A DNA stretch of 64,000 nucleotides from Celoporthe dispersa (lineage: Eukaryota > Ascomycota > Sordariomycetes > Diaporthales > Cryphonectriaceae), in the NCBI GenBank assembly GCA_016584495.1, contig WAID01000005.1:806501-870500 (forward strand). Reading direction: 5' to 3'. The notes beneath the pieces were generated by a model, which saw nothing but the letters and a program-made list of their open reading frames with translations, made no database searches and was not told where the DNA came from. This document shows, piece by piece, positions 12,736 through 23,319 of this stretch; position 1 is the stretch's first letter; each line of letters begins with the position of its first letter. A program made the position numbers and the translations under genes.

Positions 12736-13857
12736 TCAGCACCTGCAGAATGGTCCGTGGGATCTTGCGACCCGACCTCGATCTGTGTGGCTTTGTCGTC
12801 GCCACAGTTGTTGTTGTTGCGGCGCCGCATCAGGGCGTTCCTCGTCTCCATGTTCATCGCCTTGTAGCTCTGGCATGGCGACTCCCTCGCCGTTTCGGGT
12901 GGTGCCCGCTTTCTCCGAGCCAGGCACACCACTCTCGATACTCAGGCACCGACTTCAGTACCTTCCGGACCTCGAGCCTATGCACCCGCTTCGACCCGAT
13001 GAGATTCCGCAGCCTGTCGGCCAGCACATACTCTTTGCCTCTGCCACCAACCCAGCGAGGAAAGTCGTCACCGAAAGTGGTCCAGACTGTCCGCAGCGCC
13101 TCGCGAATTTGAAGAGCCAGGATTGTGGTCCGCCCGCCCCTGGCCGATGTCCTAGTTGGCCCTGGCGCAGGGGACGTCAGGGGACCATCATGGCTCTCGC
13201 CACCAGCAGCCTGGGCACTCTCCGGCTGCTCTAGCTAGGCGGTATTCGTGCTATGGCCTGACGTTCCTTTGCCTGGCTTGTTCGTGCCCAGTTGCTGGGA
13301 GAACGAAGCAAGCCATTTCCGGACACCGCTGTGTGTCTTCAACGCACTGATCGCGTGGTACTTTTGTGCCATATTTTGGAGAGGAATGATCCTGTGGATA
13401 GTGGAGTGGCAGGGCCAGCACAGGCGCGCGGTGGCCTGCTTCTGCGCCATGGTGAAACGTTGCTTGGACTTCCTGGTGACTGCGCGAGGGAAGAGGTGGT
13501 GTTTGGTGGTGGCGCGGCTCTCACGGCTGCAGAGCTCGCAGGTTCTGGGGCTGAGGACAGCTAAGGCCTGGGCTATCCTGGCAGGCATTGTTGTTACTTC
13601 GCAGAGTGCTGCTGCTGCTGCTGCTGCTGCTGGCTCATGGAATCTTCGAGATATTTCTGCCACGAGAGTACTCAAGGTGTGAGCCTCGACCAAGGCATTC
13701 CACTTCTCGTCGCGGATTGAGACGATGGACAGCTTCTTCACATCTACAGGGCCGGCTGGTTTAGGGACTGGGAGTTGTTGGGCATGGCTGGACTTGTCCT
13801 CCACTGGTGGTTTCTCCCCGGCGGCGATGATCTCCACCTCTGCGACGACGGCTAAGG
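12736..13857 (-). CDS. HNH-motif protein with in-frame TAG and downstream open frame
   Basis: Two reading-frame blocks in one frame on the minus strand, separated only by a TAG at 13237-13235. The upstream block (to about 13857) ends in a zinc-binding HNH module: CELCSRE, then TTKHHLFPRAV, then RLCWPCHSTIHRIIP, followed by the KTHSGVRKW segment seen in small fungal HNH proteins. The downstream block (13234 to about 12907) has no ATG, so it is unlikely to be a separate gene; it includes ALQIREALRTVWTTFGDDF and LEVRKVLKSVPEYREWCAW, which look coding but which I do not recognise. A one-base excess in the GGG/CCC at 12905-12907 would join it to a tail ending at TGA 12738-12736. An alanine tract encoded by a GCT/CTG repeat precedes the HNH part. 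The true start was not found: the frame is closed by TAA near 13860 and has no ATG before M at the PARIAQAL segment, so an upstream exon is likely. Nuclease activity is only suggested by motif. Confidence 0.55.
13603..13632. repeat. GCT/CTG trinucleotide repeat
   Basis: About eight tandem GCT units on the + strand; on the minus strand they encode a run of alanines just upstream of the HNH module. Such tracts vary in length between strains. Confidence 0.85.
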
Positions 13858-14838
13858 CTTATGAGGCTCGCCGTATGCTCAGACGCGCGTATCGAGGCTG
13901 ATTGCAAGTATATTCAAATAGCACGGTTAGTTCTGCTTCTTTCCTATAATCTCGGAAAGTGCTCCCTTGGTGGGTGAAGCAAAATATACACGATGAAAGA
14001 GAAGTCTTGTCTCCGCCGAAGGAAGGGATAGATACTGTCTGACCCTCCCTTGCCGGACACCCGTACCTGCCGGACAGCCAATTTCCAACAGCCCTATACA
14101 AATCTCAACATCTTCACTTACACTTTTCTTCCTCAACACTGAAGCTATTCAGAAGTCTTTTTAACAGATAGATAGCCCTTGAATTGCTGAACCAATTGAT
14201 ATACTCACATTCGTAGTCCGATGCTAGATAATGCAATGCTAGCGATATTAGCTGCCAACTAACTATTCCTTTCTATCTTGATATTTGTAATTCTTTCCCA
14301 TGCCATTAGAACGAAGTTGCAAGAATTAACCCGAGAATCAGGACGGTGGACAGGGGAGGATCCTTTTTGGCCTTTGTCCGATCGTATCGCCGCCATGTAT
14401 TGGCAGACATGCATAGATGCATGCATCAGTTTAATCTGAGCTTCCACACAAAACGCCAGCGATGATGCTCTGAAAGTAGACTACTTAGTATGTGGCTCTC
14501 ATGAATGTCTCGGTCAATTTGCCCCCCACAGCGAGAAAGCCAGGATCGTTACAATATCTGGCGACCAGCCTCGCGCCGCATTGCCATTGCTGTATCGACA
14601 TGTATTAGACTAGAAACATGGCTAGGTCTCCAGCATATGCCATCCCATCCGCATCCAGCCTCATCGACACCGAGCGCGGAACCACGCCCCTTGGGCTGCT
14701 CTCCAGGGTATCACTGTCCCGTCGACCCCATCTGTGTCCGGTGGAGAAATCAGAATTATTCGCTATGCTCGTACCGTGCCTCAAACTACCGTCCGTCAGG
14801 TGCTTGTCCTTGGATTCACTGCCTGTGAGCCGTCGCCA
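13858..14838. other. AT-richer intergenic region
   Basis: Visibly more AT-rich than the flanking genes, with no convincing reading frame on either strand. A GTAAGT donor-like site on the minus strand near 14117 and others nearby may belong to a missing 5' exon of the HNH-motif gene. The right side is the 3' flank of inp1. Confidence 0.5.
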
Positions 14839-17385
14839 CTAGTCAACGCCCCAGTTGAGGCTCCAGTTCCCTCCCTCGTCTAGGTCTGGTTCTTCCGGCG
14901 GCGTTGCCCAAGGGTCCTGGTACTCGATGGTCTTCCTCCCTGCGATGTTCGGCCTTGACAGATCTGCAGCTGCGAAGCTGAGTCGAGACTTGGGATCTGG
15001 GGCTCGGTGATGTAGGGCGGAGCTGCTGCGTCTGCCAAAGTCACCGTCCGGGCCATCCCAACCTCCGGGCACCGAGCGATCAAGATCACCATAGTCCCAC
15101 CTCACGTCTAACACCTCACCTGACTCGTCCATTCCGAACACGAGGCCCTGCCATTCGCCAGCTGTGATGCGCTCAGCGACCTTCAGCATAAGGCTGATCA
15201 GATGCGCTGGGGGCGAAATCAAGATCTCGCAAGTCTTGTTGAAGATGGAGCTTGGGATTCGGCGGATCGCCCGGGCTGCGGACGTGGTGCGGCTGGTGAG
15301 ATCGGTAGTCAACAGATTGGCTGCTGGTGGTAAAGGCGAGAGAGCGCGAGGGCTCCTGTGTGAGATGGCGACAGAAGTTGTTGCTGCGCGGTGGCGCATC
15401 GGGCTATTGGAATGATACGAGGTGTGAGAGGCCGCGGAAGACCAGGATGTTGAGATGGAGTCGCTGTCTGTGGAAGTGGCCATATCTTCTGCCAACTGCT
15501 CGGATGCGATGGGCATTGCATAGGCCGCATCCCCAGGGTTTGCTCTTGATGCTTGAGGCCCAGCCATCACCTCTGCTGCCCGAGCCGTTGTCTCAAGCTG
15601 TATGGCCGAGATTGGCGTATCTGGAGTCTGAGCTGCACTACCTGCCACAGCTTTGATCGAGCTCCTGTCCCATCCTGAGACCGTAGGCGTGGTCAAGCAC
15701 CCCGACGTCTGTCCTGTTCGCAAAGGGATATTGTCATGAGGGTATGGGTATGTTTTGGTAGGCGAGAATATCGGGGAGGGAGCCGGCGGAGACAGCGGCG
15801 AGTGCCACGATTGGACACTGTGGAAGCTATCCAGAGACTCGGCGGGCGACTGGGGTTCAGCTGGCTCTTCTTCTCGCTCTGGCGTTGGCCTCTGTTCCCG
15901 AATGCTATTGGCAGATGATGCAGACGGCGTCCGAAGTCTCAAAGGTGGTGCGGTAGCTGCGCGGCGCGACGCAAAGGCTGCCACCCTCGTCCGTCTCACC
16001 CGCAGCTGCCCTGATCCCTCCAATGCACCTCCCACGGCCTCCAGCTCAACGCCATTTTCATTCTGCGCGTCGCCCTTTGTAGACTGCAGGCTGGCCTGCT
16101 CGATTCCTGGCTTTTGTGAAGCCACCATGTCTAATTTCTCCTCGGGTGATGCCACAGGAGAGTCCACATGCTGTTTAGCAGATGCTAGTACCTGGTCTGC
16201 AGCCTGTGTTTGCGCTATTGCTGCCCTCTTTGCTTTTCGGTTGGCAGATGACGGAACATTCTTCGTGATCCAGATTGGCTCACGCTTTTGGCCCGATGCC
16301 TCCACCGTCTGGGTCTTTGGGGTCGCCGGCGCCACTATCGGCTCTATAGGCCTCTCCGCTAGGCGCGAAGTAAACGCGTCAAAGCCGGGGGAGGTGGGTT
16401 CCTTTGTAACTTGAGCTGTGCTCAGCTGCACAGCAGTAAGGGGGAGGAGACAGTATTTCCGGCTCCTCAGGGAGAGGTTTGCATATAATCCCAGACTGTC
16501 CCAAGCTCATCGTTCCTGGAACGGTTTCCATCTTGTCTGCATCCTCCTCGACGGGCTCTGTAACCCGCTGCGGCGATGCGGTGGGTGTGAGGCGAGATCT
16601 GGAGGTGTCAACCCCATAGTCTGAAGCCCGGCGCGCCCCAGGATTGTAGAATCTGGTGCGCGAAGGAAACTCGGGAGGAGGTGTGATAGGCTGGCCGGGG
16701 GCCAGTTCATAGATACTGTTCGTGTAGGAGGGGTCCACGTGCGTTTTTTTGATTGGGGTCTTCGGTATCTCAGGAAGCTCAACAATGAAATTCCGCTCGA
16801 ACGGACAGGGTGTTTTTTCGAACTGTAGGATCTTGTCCAGCACCTCGCGCAGCAAAAGAGCCCTCCTTATCTCCCTCGCCATTGCCGACAGGGACCTCGA
16901 TCCTCCAGTAGTTCGGCCTTCGGATCTGCAGGACAAACTTGCTCGATTGTTCGTCTAGACACCAGGCTTGGCTCTTCGGTAGAATTGGTTGTAACGCCGA
17001 GCCGGAACGTAGGAAGGCGACAGAGCCCGGGGCTCGGTAAATCTGGAAAGCGCCTGACGCCCGAGAGTCAGTAGAGCCCTCTCTGCGGCACAACTATTTA
17101 TAGCTGGTACTTACCAACAGCTATCGATCTTTCGAACTGAGAGGAGGAAGGCAGAGTTCCTGGCAGGACATCTGAGCCAGGCCTTGTCTGCTCAAAGGCT
17201 GGCTTCCCTGCTGTGAATGCCACAATCCTGACCGAAGGGTGATTGTACAGAGTCTCCACAGAGTCCTTGGTGGTTGGCTCTGGAGCTGCTCGAGGAGGTG
17301 CGGGTTGAAAAGAGGTAGGAACTGTGCTGTGTCTTCGAGGTGCTGGGAAGGGAACAGCTGCACTGGGTGGTCGAAATTGATCCAT
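14839..17385 (-). CDS. inp1: Inheritance of peroxisomes protein 1 (two frame breaks)
   Basis: Fungal Inp1 anchors peroxisomes at the cell cortex and binds Pex3, so that the mother cell or hyphal compartment keeps its share. Exon 1 is 17385-17115 and the rest is 17053-14839, with a 61-bp intron. Conserved N-terminal features are SVETLYNHPSVRIVAFTA, FQIYRAPGSVAFLRSG, LQPILPKSQAWCLD, NYWRIEVPV and FEKTPCPFERNFIVELPE. The middle is long, Ser/Pro-rich and disordered-looking. A C-terminal conserved piece includes RIPSSIFNKTCEILISPPAH. Two one-base excesses break the frame: an AAAA (+ strand) run at 16854-16857 and a GGGGG run at 16440-16444. Dropping one base from each gives a continuous 827-residue protein and exact phase closure. 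Either these are assembly errors or the gene is inactive; the similar pattern in neighbouring genes favours error. Confidence 0.85.
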
Positions 17386-20300
17386 GCTGGGAAGGGAGGA
17401 TTGAACGTGTCAAGGGAGGAGGCTGCTCTGTTGTACTGTATGGATGGATGGCCGGGTCGGTTGCTTTAAGAATTCATATTGACGACAGCCAGGGGGTCGA
17501 TCAACAGTCGACAAATTGAATTGGACCGTCGAGGCAAGCTGCCATGTATTGAGAGGGGGGTCGAAAAGAGAGAGCTGTGGATGTGGGTTGCAGGTTGGAG
17601 TGGAATCAGTCCATCAAGGCTGTCCTGAGACACGAATCGGATGACCACTGAATGGACTCGGCGGTTATGTGAATGCAATTGCTCTGACCCGTACAGCACA
17701 GACCAGTCACAGGGTCCAGGTGGTCAGTTGACAAAGACAGTCTTTGTCCTTTGTGGACAAAAGACATCCAGATGCTGACAGACCTAGGAGCAGGAAAGAA
17801 TCTCTGTAGGATGGGAGTGAGCAAAGAGGAGGAGGATGAGTCTCGGGATCTTTTCTCCAATCACTGGCTGCAGGCTGCGGTAGACAGCTCTCCCCTGCAG
17901 TAGCCAGGGATTATGGGCCTACTGGAGACCAGAAAGAGCCTGATTGGCTAGGACTTGGTACTGAGGCAGGGATGCAGCTGCAGGCGACGAGGGACTGGAG
18001 ACTCGATTCCAAAATGCGTCAATCGTCTATCATTCTCCTGCATTCTACATAGCAGTATACGTTTTGTCCCAGCGCCAGTTTTGTGGACCGCGCAATAGAT
18101 GTCTCCGCTAACTGCCGATGCTCGCAAGAAAATTCTCTTCAAGCCTGCCTTGTTGCCGTATGCCCAACGATCCAAGGTTTGCCACGCAGCGTCCCGAGGT
18201 CCCACTCGCAAGTCTGACACGCCGTCCGGTAGGCGTAAGTGCAGTCCTGGCTTCGAAGTCGGGCGGCTCCGTGGAAGACACTGGCTTGACTGGCAGCTGG
18301 GCACCGTTCGAATCCATGACGCGACGGTAAGCTTGATTGGGGAATTCGTGTGGAACTTTTGGCCGTCATGTGGTCATTAACACGCATTTTATGACAAGTA
18401 GTGTAGATCCGGGCGGAGAGTGGTTGAGTGCTTATTGTCAGACTTGCCCCTAATTACAAGCTGGTCGATGCCGGATCTCGATCGCCTGCCACTTAAATAA
18501 AAAAGACAGTCATCAGAACCTAAAGAGAAAGTTGGCCTTTTGGTCGCGCGTCGGCCGAAGATATAAAATGTACCCGGTCCTCCCCCCACCACCATATTCC
18601 TCAGATGGATGACATTGTCAACACAGCCCCCTACCGAGAAGCATAAGGTGTAGGGGATTCAGTAGATTAGCTGTTTCCTCACGGGAAACCCGGATGGATG
18701 ACTGAGGAGGTCCCCACCTTTGTTAATTGTCGGTGATGAAATCACTCTGCCATGCCATGATGCCTGAGTCCTCGTCTTGGGGTCTGATGCAAAATACGGC
18801 GGCAAGCAAGATGTCTGAGACGATCACAGCACACAATACCAGGGTATCACGGCTCAAGTGAGCCATTCTCTGGGGGAAATTCGAATGGAATAAAGAAGCA
18901 GATGGATGGAGGAGATGAAGCTGACAGACGAAGAAGATGAAGTATATGGATGGAGGGGATGATAAAGGTGTATGGGACGGATGGAGGGGACAGACGAAGA
19001 TTAAATAGACGAGCGAAGCAAAACATTGACAATTGTACTTGCTGCTTACACGACACCCAACTTGGTTCTAGACTTCGACTCGGGAAAGAGAAGCTCTCCA
19101 TGGCTTCCTTCAACCTGAAGGCCGGCAGGCCGCTCTTTCTACCAGACCGAAGAATAGGTATAGATCCGGCATACAGAGCCAGTCCGCCGCTACAGTCCAT
19201 GGTGTAGAGCTCAGCGGAATCCTGACTGCTCCTGCCACCTTTTTCTTTAACCCCCCCCCCCCTACATAGGCTCAACATTTAAAGATAGGAACAACGAGTC
19301 CCGGATGGTCCTTTGGATGGAATCGCTCAATTAATAACTGAGATCTATTCTTTCTAGTGTATTAATTCTTCCGGTGTGCGATTCAGAAAAGGGTTGGTTT
19401 GTGGCTCCAGCCTGGTACTCAGCAAGACGTTGACCAAAATGGCCGACGATGATACAGCATTGGGTACGGTGCTTGCGGCACTCTTCTGGTTCTGATCTTG
19501 GTTAACGCGCGTGCTTGCGAATGCCCCGAGAACCTGTTCGTTGTCGGCAAGGTCCGAGGAGAGCCACTTGAGAAACATGTCCCCAGCCCCTTCTCCCCAG
19601 CAGCATCCGCAACTCTTTGCGCCAGACTTGCAAGTTTGGTAGAGATGCGGAAGGTATGGCCAGTCAAGCCATACAACTAATCCGAATTGTCAGGGACGTT
19701 GACGCCGCTTGCCGGGGCGGCGATGTGCACTTGCCGTGAACCATGGCACAGCACGCGTGGTTACGGACCAATGGACGATGAGCGGGCTATGGCGACTGCC
19801 ACACTCGAAGCCATCCTCCAAAAGTTGTGGCTGAACCTGCCTGCTCTGAACGCCCTCTGCCAAATACACATTCAGGGAGTGGCAAGGGATATTGTGATCG
19901 TGGTCGACGTTTCCCAGGCTCGTATAGCATCTGACGTATTTCGTTCCCAAGTTTCTCAATGCAACGAGCAAATCTATGAGCTGAAGATACAGCGGCGATA
20001 CAGAACTTTGGAAATAGTTAGAAAGGTCAGTAGCTCGCACTCTTTGTATCCAATATTAGATCTTCTGGGCAACGGATGTGAGTTCACGAAGGTGAAGACA
20101 AGACCTGGATAAAGCTGGCTACGAATGCAGTATCCTTGAGTAAATGCTAATGGAACTCTATATACAACTCTCGAGGGCTTATCTTCAACCTCGCTACCAA
20201 AGCTGCACCTAGGGATGCGAATGCTCTGAAATACTGAAGGCCCCGGGATAGTGGGGTAGCGAGTATTGGCAGGACGTGGATGTTGTTGTCGGATTCGGAC

Positions 20301-21339
20301 TCGGGCCGCTCCGGGAACCTGCAGACTGCAGGGCCGGGATAGGTAGCTTTGAGTGCCGGCATCCGGGATGGAGGAATACTACGTATGTACTGCCGGCTAT
20401 TATCGCCGGGGGGGGTGGCAAGAGTGTGCGGAAGAACACCGTCAAGGGTTTCCTCACTGCTAGAATTGACACTATCATACACCTTGAGTGAGCCACACTC
20501 TGGACAGCGATTTCTACTATGCTATTCTCTGAGATCAGTTGTTGTTGGTTGGCCCCGCGGCCATATATTAACATGAGCAAAATAACTACTAAAATATAGC
20601 CCCTACAATCGTTTTGTTTAATTGCAGATAATATACCCCCCCCCCAAAAAAAAAAAGTACTGGTGGCAGCCCCATCTAGATTACAAATATGCAAATATGG
20701 TTATGATAGCGCGAGTGAGACAGCACTGCTCTACCACAGGCAGGCCAGCAATGGGTCTAGGGGGGCCGAGGATTGGAATGGACCGCCCCCACCTGGTGGC
20801 AGCACACGCGCATTGGCCGCTGAAAGCGCCTGCTGAACCCACTGAAGGAAATCACAATCGTATCATTCCAGGGCGATACGCCATTGCATCTCATGATCAG
20901 CACGGTAGCACTCCTGTTGATTTGCCCTTGTGAGCATCTCTGCTGAGCAAAAGCCCTGAATCAGTCACTCATTGACATGGTACGGTATAATTATTTGCAG
21001 TGGGAGCTGTACACCTGCTGAGTGTACCATAGTACACGGTACCACGCGGGTCCAGTAGGCCAGGGCCAGGGTGCTTCCACAGTGGTACCAGGTAGGATAC
21101 AAGTGACATCATTTTTGAAGGTGGAAAACCTGCGGTCCCTTGTCACTTACCTAAGCAACGCCTGCCTCGTCGTACGGCCAGCTTACAACACAACAACGCC
21201 GACAAGCTGGTTCGCCAACCACACGTGTATTTCTCCTCTTCCTACGCCCTCCAGCAATTCGACATCTCAGAGTGGGTTGAATTGATCAGTTGACCATCAC
21301 GTGTATCCACGCTGAGCTAGCGTGAAGACGAGCAAGAAG
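17386..21339. other. Gene-poor intergenic region
   Basis: About 4 kb without a supportable gene. Small frames at 19354-20112 on both strands (for example a minus-strand frame containing FLKWLSSDLADNEQVLGAF) look partly protein-like but are short, have no clear start and match no family I know; they may be gene debris. AT-rich patches occur near 19320-19380 and 20570-20640. The right end is the usgS promoter, with CAAC-rich sequence near 21180-21200. Confidence 0.45.
18897..19012. repeat. Imperfect short tandem repeat array
   Basis: GGATGGAGG-type units recur three times (near 18903, 18948 and 18979) interleaved with ACAGACGAAGA units (near 18925 and 18990), with GATGAAG/GATGATA spacers. It looks like a degenerate minisatellite of about 25-45-bp period; no coding role is apparent. 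Confidence 0.6.
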
Positions 21340-22727
21340 ATGGCGGCTCGGGAGAGACGGCCGCAGTCGAAGCCTGACCTGCTACCGGTCGAGATCGACA
21401 AGGAGAAGCTCAAGAAGGCATTTGACTTCTCACATTTCGACATCAATGCTATACTGCGCGGAATTGAACTGACGCTTGTGGGAGGTGAGGAGACTGACGA
21501 GCTCCCATCACCGTCTTGGGCCTTGGCACTGACACACCTTCAGCCAACCGAGCGCTTCAGAATCCCGCCTTGTTCAGCTCCGACCACTACAGACAAGCTG
21601 CTATAGCTGTGGCTGCCGGTATTGCCATACGTCTGGGCATCTCTGTTCCTGTGAGTAAGAGCTCTGGCGGGCGCATCTTAGGGTTTCTGGTCCTTGGAGA
21701 CACGTTCTTACATGACCCATCCCAGATCATCGGCGTCAGGATCTCGCTCTGGTTCCTGTCTCTCATCTTCAACCTCGACTCTGTGACGTGGGACGACAAG
21801 GTAGTGGATGGCCTGAACTTCATGGCCGACCATGTACTTCAGGTGCCACTCTTCCTGATGACGCTGATGCGCTACATCACACCGACGTTGGACAACCTGT
21901 ATGTATGATTCTGGGGTCATATTCAAGGCTCACGTTTCGCATGCGTGTCACTAGCTGACCCCCGAGAACAGTTTCATGGAGTCCCTGAGATGGGTGGACA
22001 TGACCTACATCCAGAAACACAAGCGTGACGACCCAAAGGACCTGAGGGATATGTACTACCCGAATCTCCGTCTATACTCGACCCGCGACGGCAGCACCCA
22101 TACGACGAGCACGGCGGAGGCCGTCTCTATGTTCTTCTGGAGATCTGGCCGCAAGGCCCTCCTCTCCATTGCTGTCTACGCAATGTCGTACCTGCCCGTG
22201 GTCGGTCGGTTTGTCCTGCCCGCCGCAAGTTTCTACACATTCAACCAAGCAGTAGGCCTCGGCCCGGCATCCGTCATCTTTGGTACCGGAATGTTCCTCC
22301 CAAGGCGGTACATTGTCATCTTCCTACAAGCCTACTTTTTCGTCTCGCAGGCTCGTGCGTGAGCTTCTCGAGCCTTACTTTGCCCGCGTCCGCTTCACGA
22401 GCGAACAGAAGCGCAAGTGGTTCCCGCAGCCGCGAGGGTCTGTTGTTTGGGTTTGGCATTGGATTCTATATCCTCCTTCGAGTGCCTCTGCTGGGCGTCC
22501 TGATTTATGGCATCGCTGAGGCTTCGACGGCGTTCCTCATCACCAAGGTCACGGATCCTCCGCCGCCTCCTTCGGACAGCGATGGCTTTGCCGCCAGTCA
22601 GCAAGAATGGAGGAACAAGCAGAAATTCCTGAGCTTGTCTCTTGGAAATCTTGACAAGATCCACGACAAGCCTCCAGCCTATTCCGAAGTAGACCCTCAC
22701 CCTGAGGCCCGGCCCAGTGGATCTTAA
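21340..22727 (+). CDS. usgS: UsgS-type transmembrane protein (frame-broken)
   Basis: Fungal multi-pass membrane protein that I know as UsgS; its function is not established. Exons 21340-21484, 21544-21650, 21726-21898 and from 21972; phases agree. Conserved marks are FDINAILRGIELTLVGANRAL across intron 1, NPALFSSDHYRQAAIAVAAG, LDSVTWDDKVVDGLNFM, LMRYITPTLDNLFMESLRW, the charged KHKRDDPKDLRDMYYPNL, and hydrophobic helices after 22150. Two frame changes follow. At TTTTT 22336-22340 removing one T gives YFSSRRLVRELLEPYF; alternatively a 43-bp GT-AG intron at 22308-22350 would do. At CCC 22423-22425 removing one C joins KRKWF to SREGLLFGFGIGFY, and no intron alternative exists. With both single-base corrections the protein has 392 residues. 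ATG 21340 was chosen; an in-frame GTG lies 18 bp upstream. Confidence 0.82.
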
Positions 22728-23319
22728 TCGGAGCCGGCGATGCTCATCACTACCCGCCCGTGATGTTTGTCTACGGCCAGTCGAGATCTCTGAGGGCGTG
22801 CCTCACCATCAGGAGATGCACGTTCTGCGCTCTCGATCCGCTGGCAAATCTATGTACAAGTAGTAATATCGTCATTTGCTTTCCGTTTTCGAATTCTGAT
22901 CGTCGTCCCCAGATGCACCTTATCTGCGAAGGTGTGGAGACGTTGGGATGTCCCGGCGGCAATGCGCGGCCAGGGTCGGGATTGGGCAGTTGGCCTCGAG
23001 ATAAGAACACAACTAGGCACAAGATCTCCTGCACCCTCTCGGCGCACCCAGACCACTTGCCGTGATGACGGGGGAGGAGGGGTGTATATGCGGGCAGGGG
23101 GGAAGGGAACGGAAGGGAACATTATTACGTCGTCGATAGAGTTGTGGTCTTGTTAGAGTGCATATGCGGGGTAGTTTCTCGAGGTGGGATATATCTCATG
23201 TGTCTCTCTTTGTAAGATCTCACAACACGGCCTCAGCATTGTGGCACCCGCGCTACCGAAAGAATTGACGCATTCACGCAACCGCTTCACTGCAGTCGCT
23301 TCAGAAATTACCCATCAAG
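22728..23319. other. Intergenic: usgS 3' flank and formamidase promoter
   Basis: About 590 bp with no gene. It contains GAAGGGAACGGAAGGGAAC-like short direct repeats at 23103-23120, in the region expected to hold the formamidase promoter. Confidence 0.5.

Noticed and set aside
12566..13234. 222-codon + strand frame opposite the HNH gene
   Set aside because: It is the antisense shadow of the more protein-like minus-strand frame and is Ser/Pro/Arg-rich.
14839..17385. Calling inp1 a pseudogene
   Set aside because: Only two single-base shifts in homopolymers, with otherwise intact conserved regions and the same fault in several neighbours, make sequence error more likely.
18303..18318. GTTCGAATCC resembling a tRNA T-loop
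   Set aside because: Flanking bases cannot form a T-stem and no other tRNA parts are present.
19354..20112. Possible decayed gene between inp1 and usgS
   Set aside because: Fragments on both strands look partly protein-like, but no consistent frame, start or family could be established.
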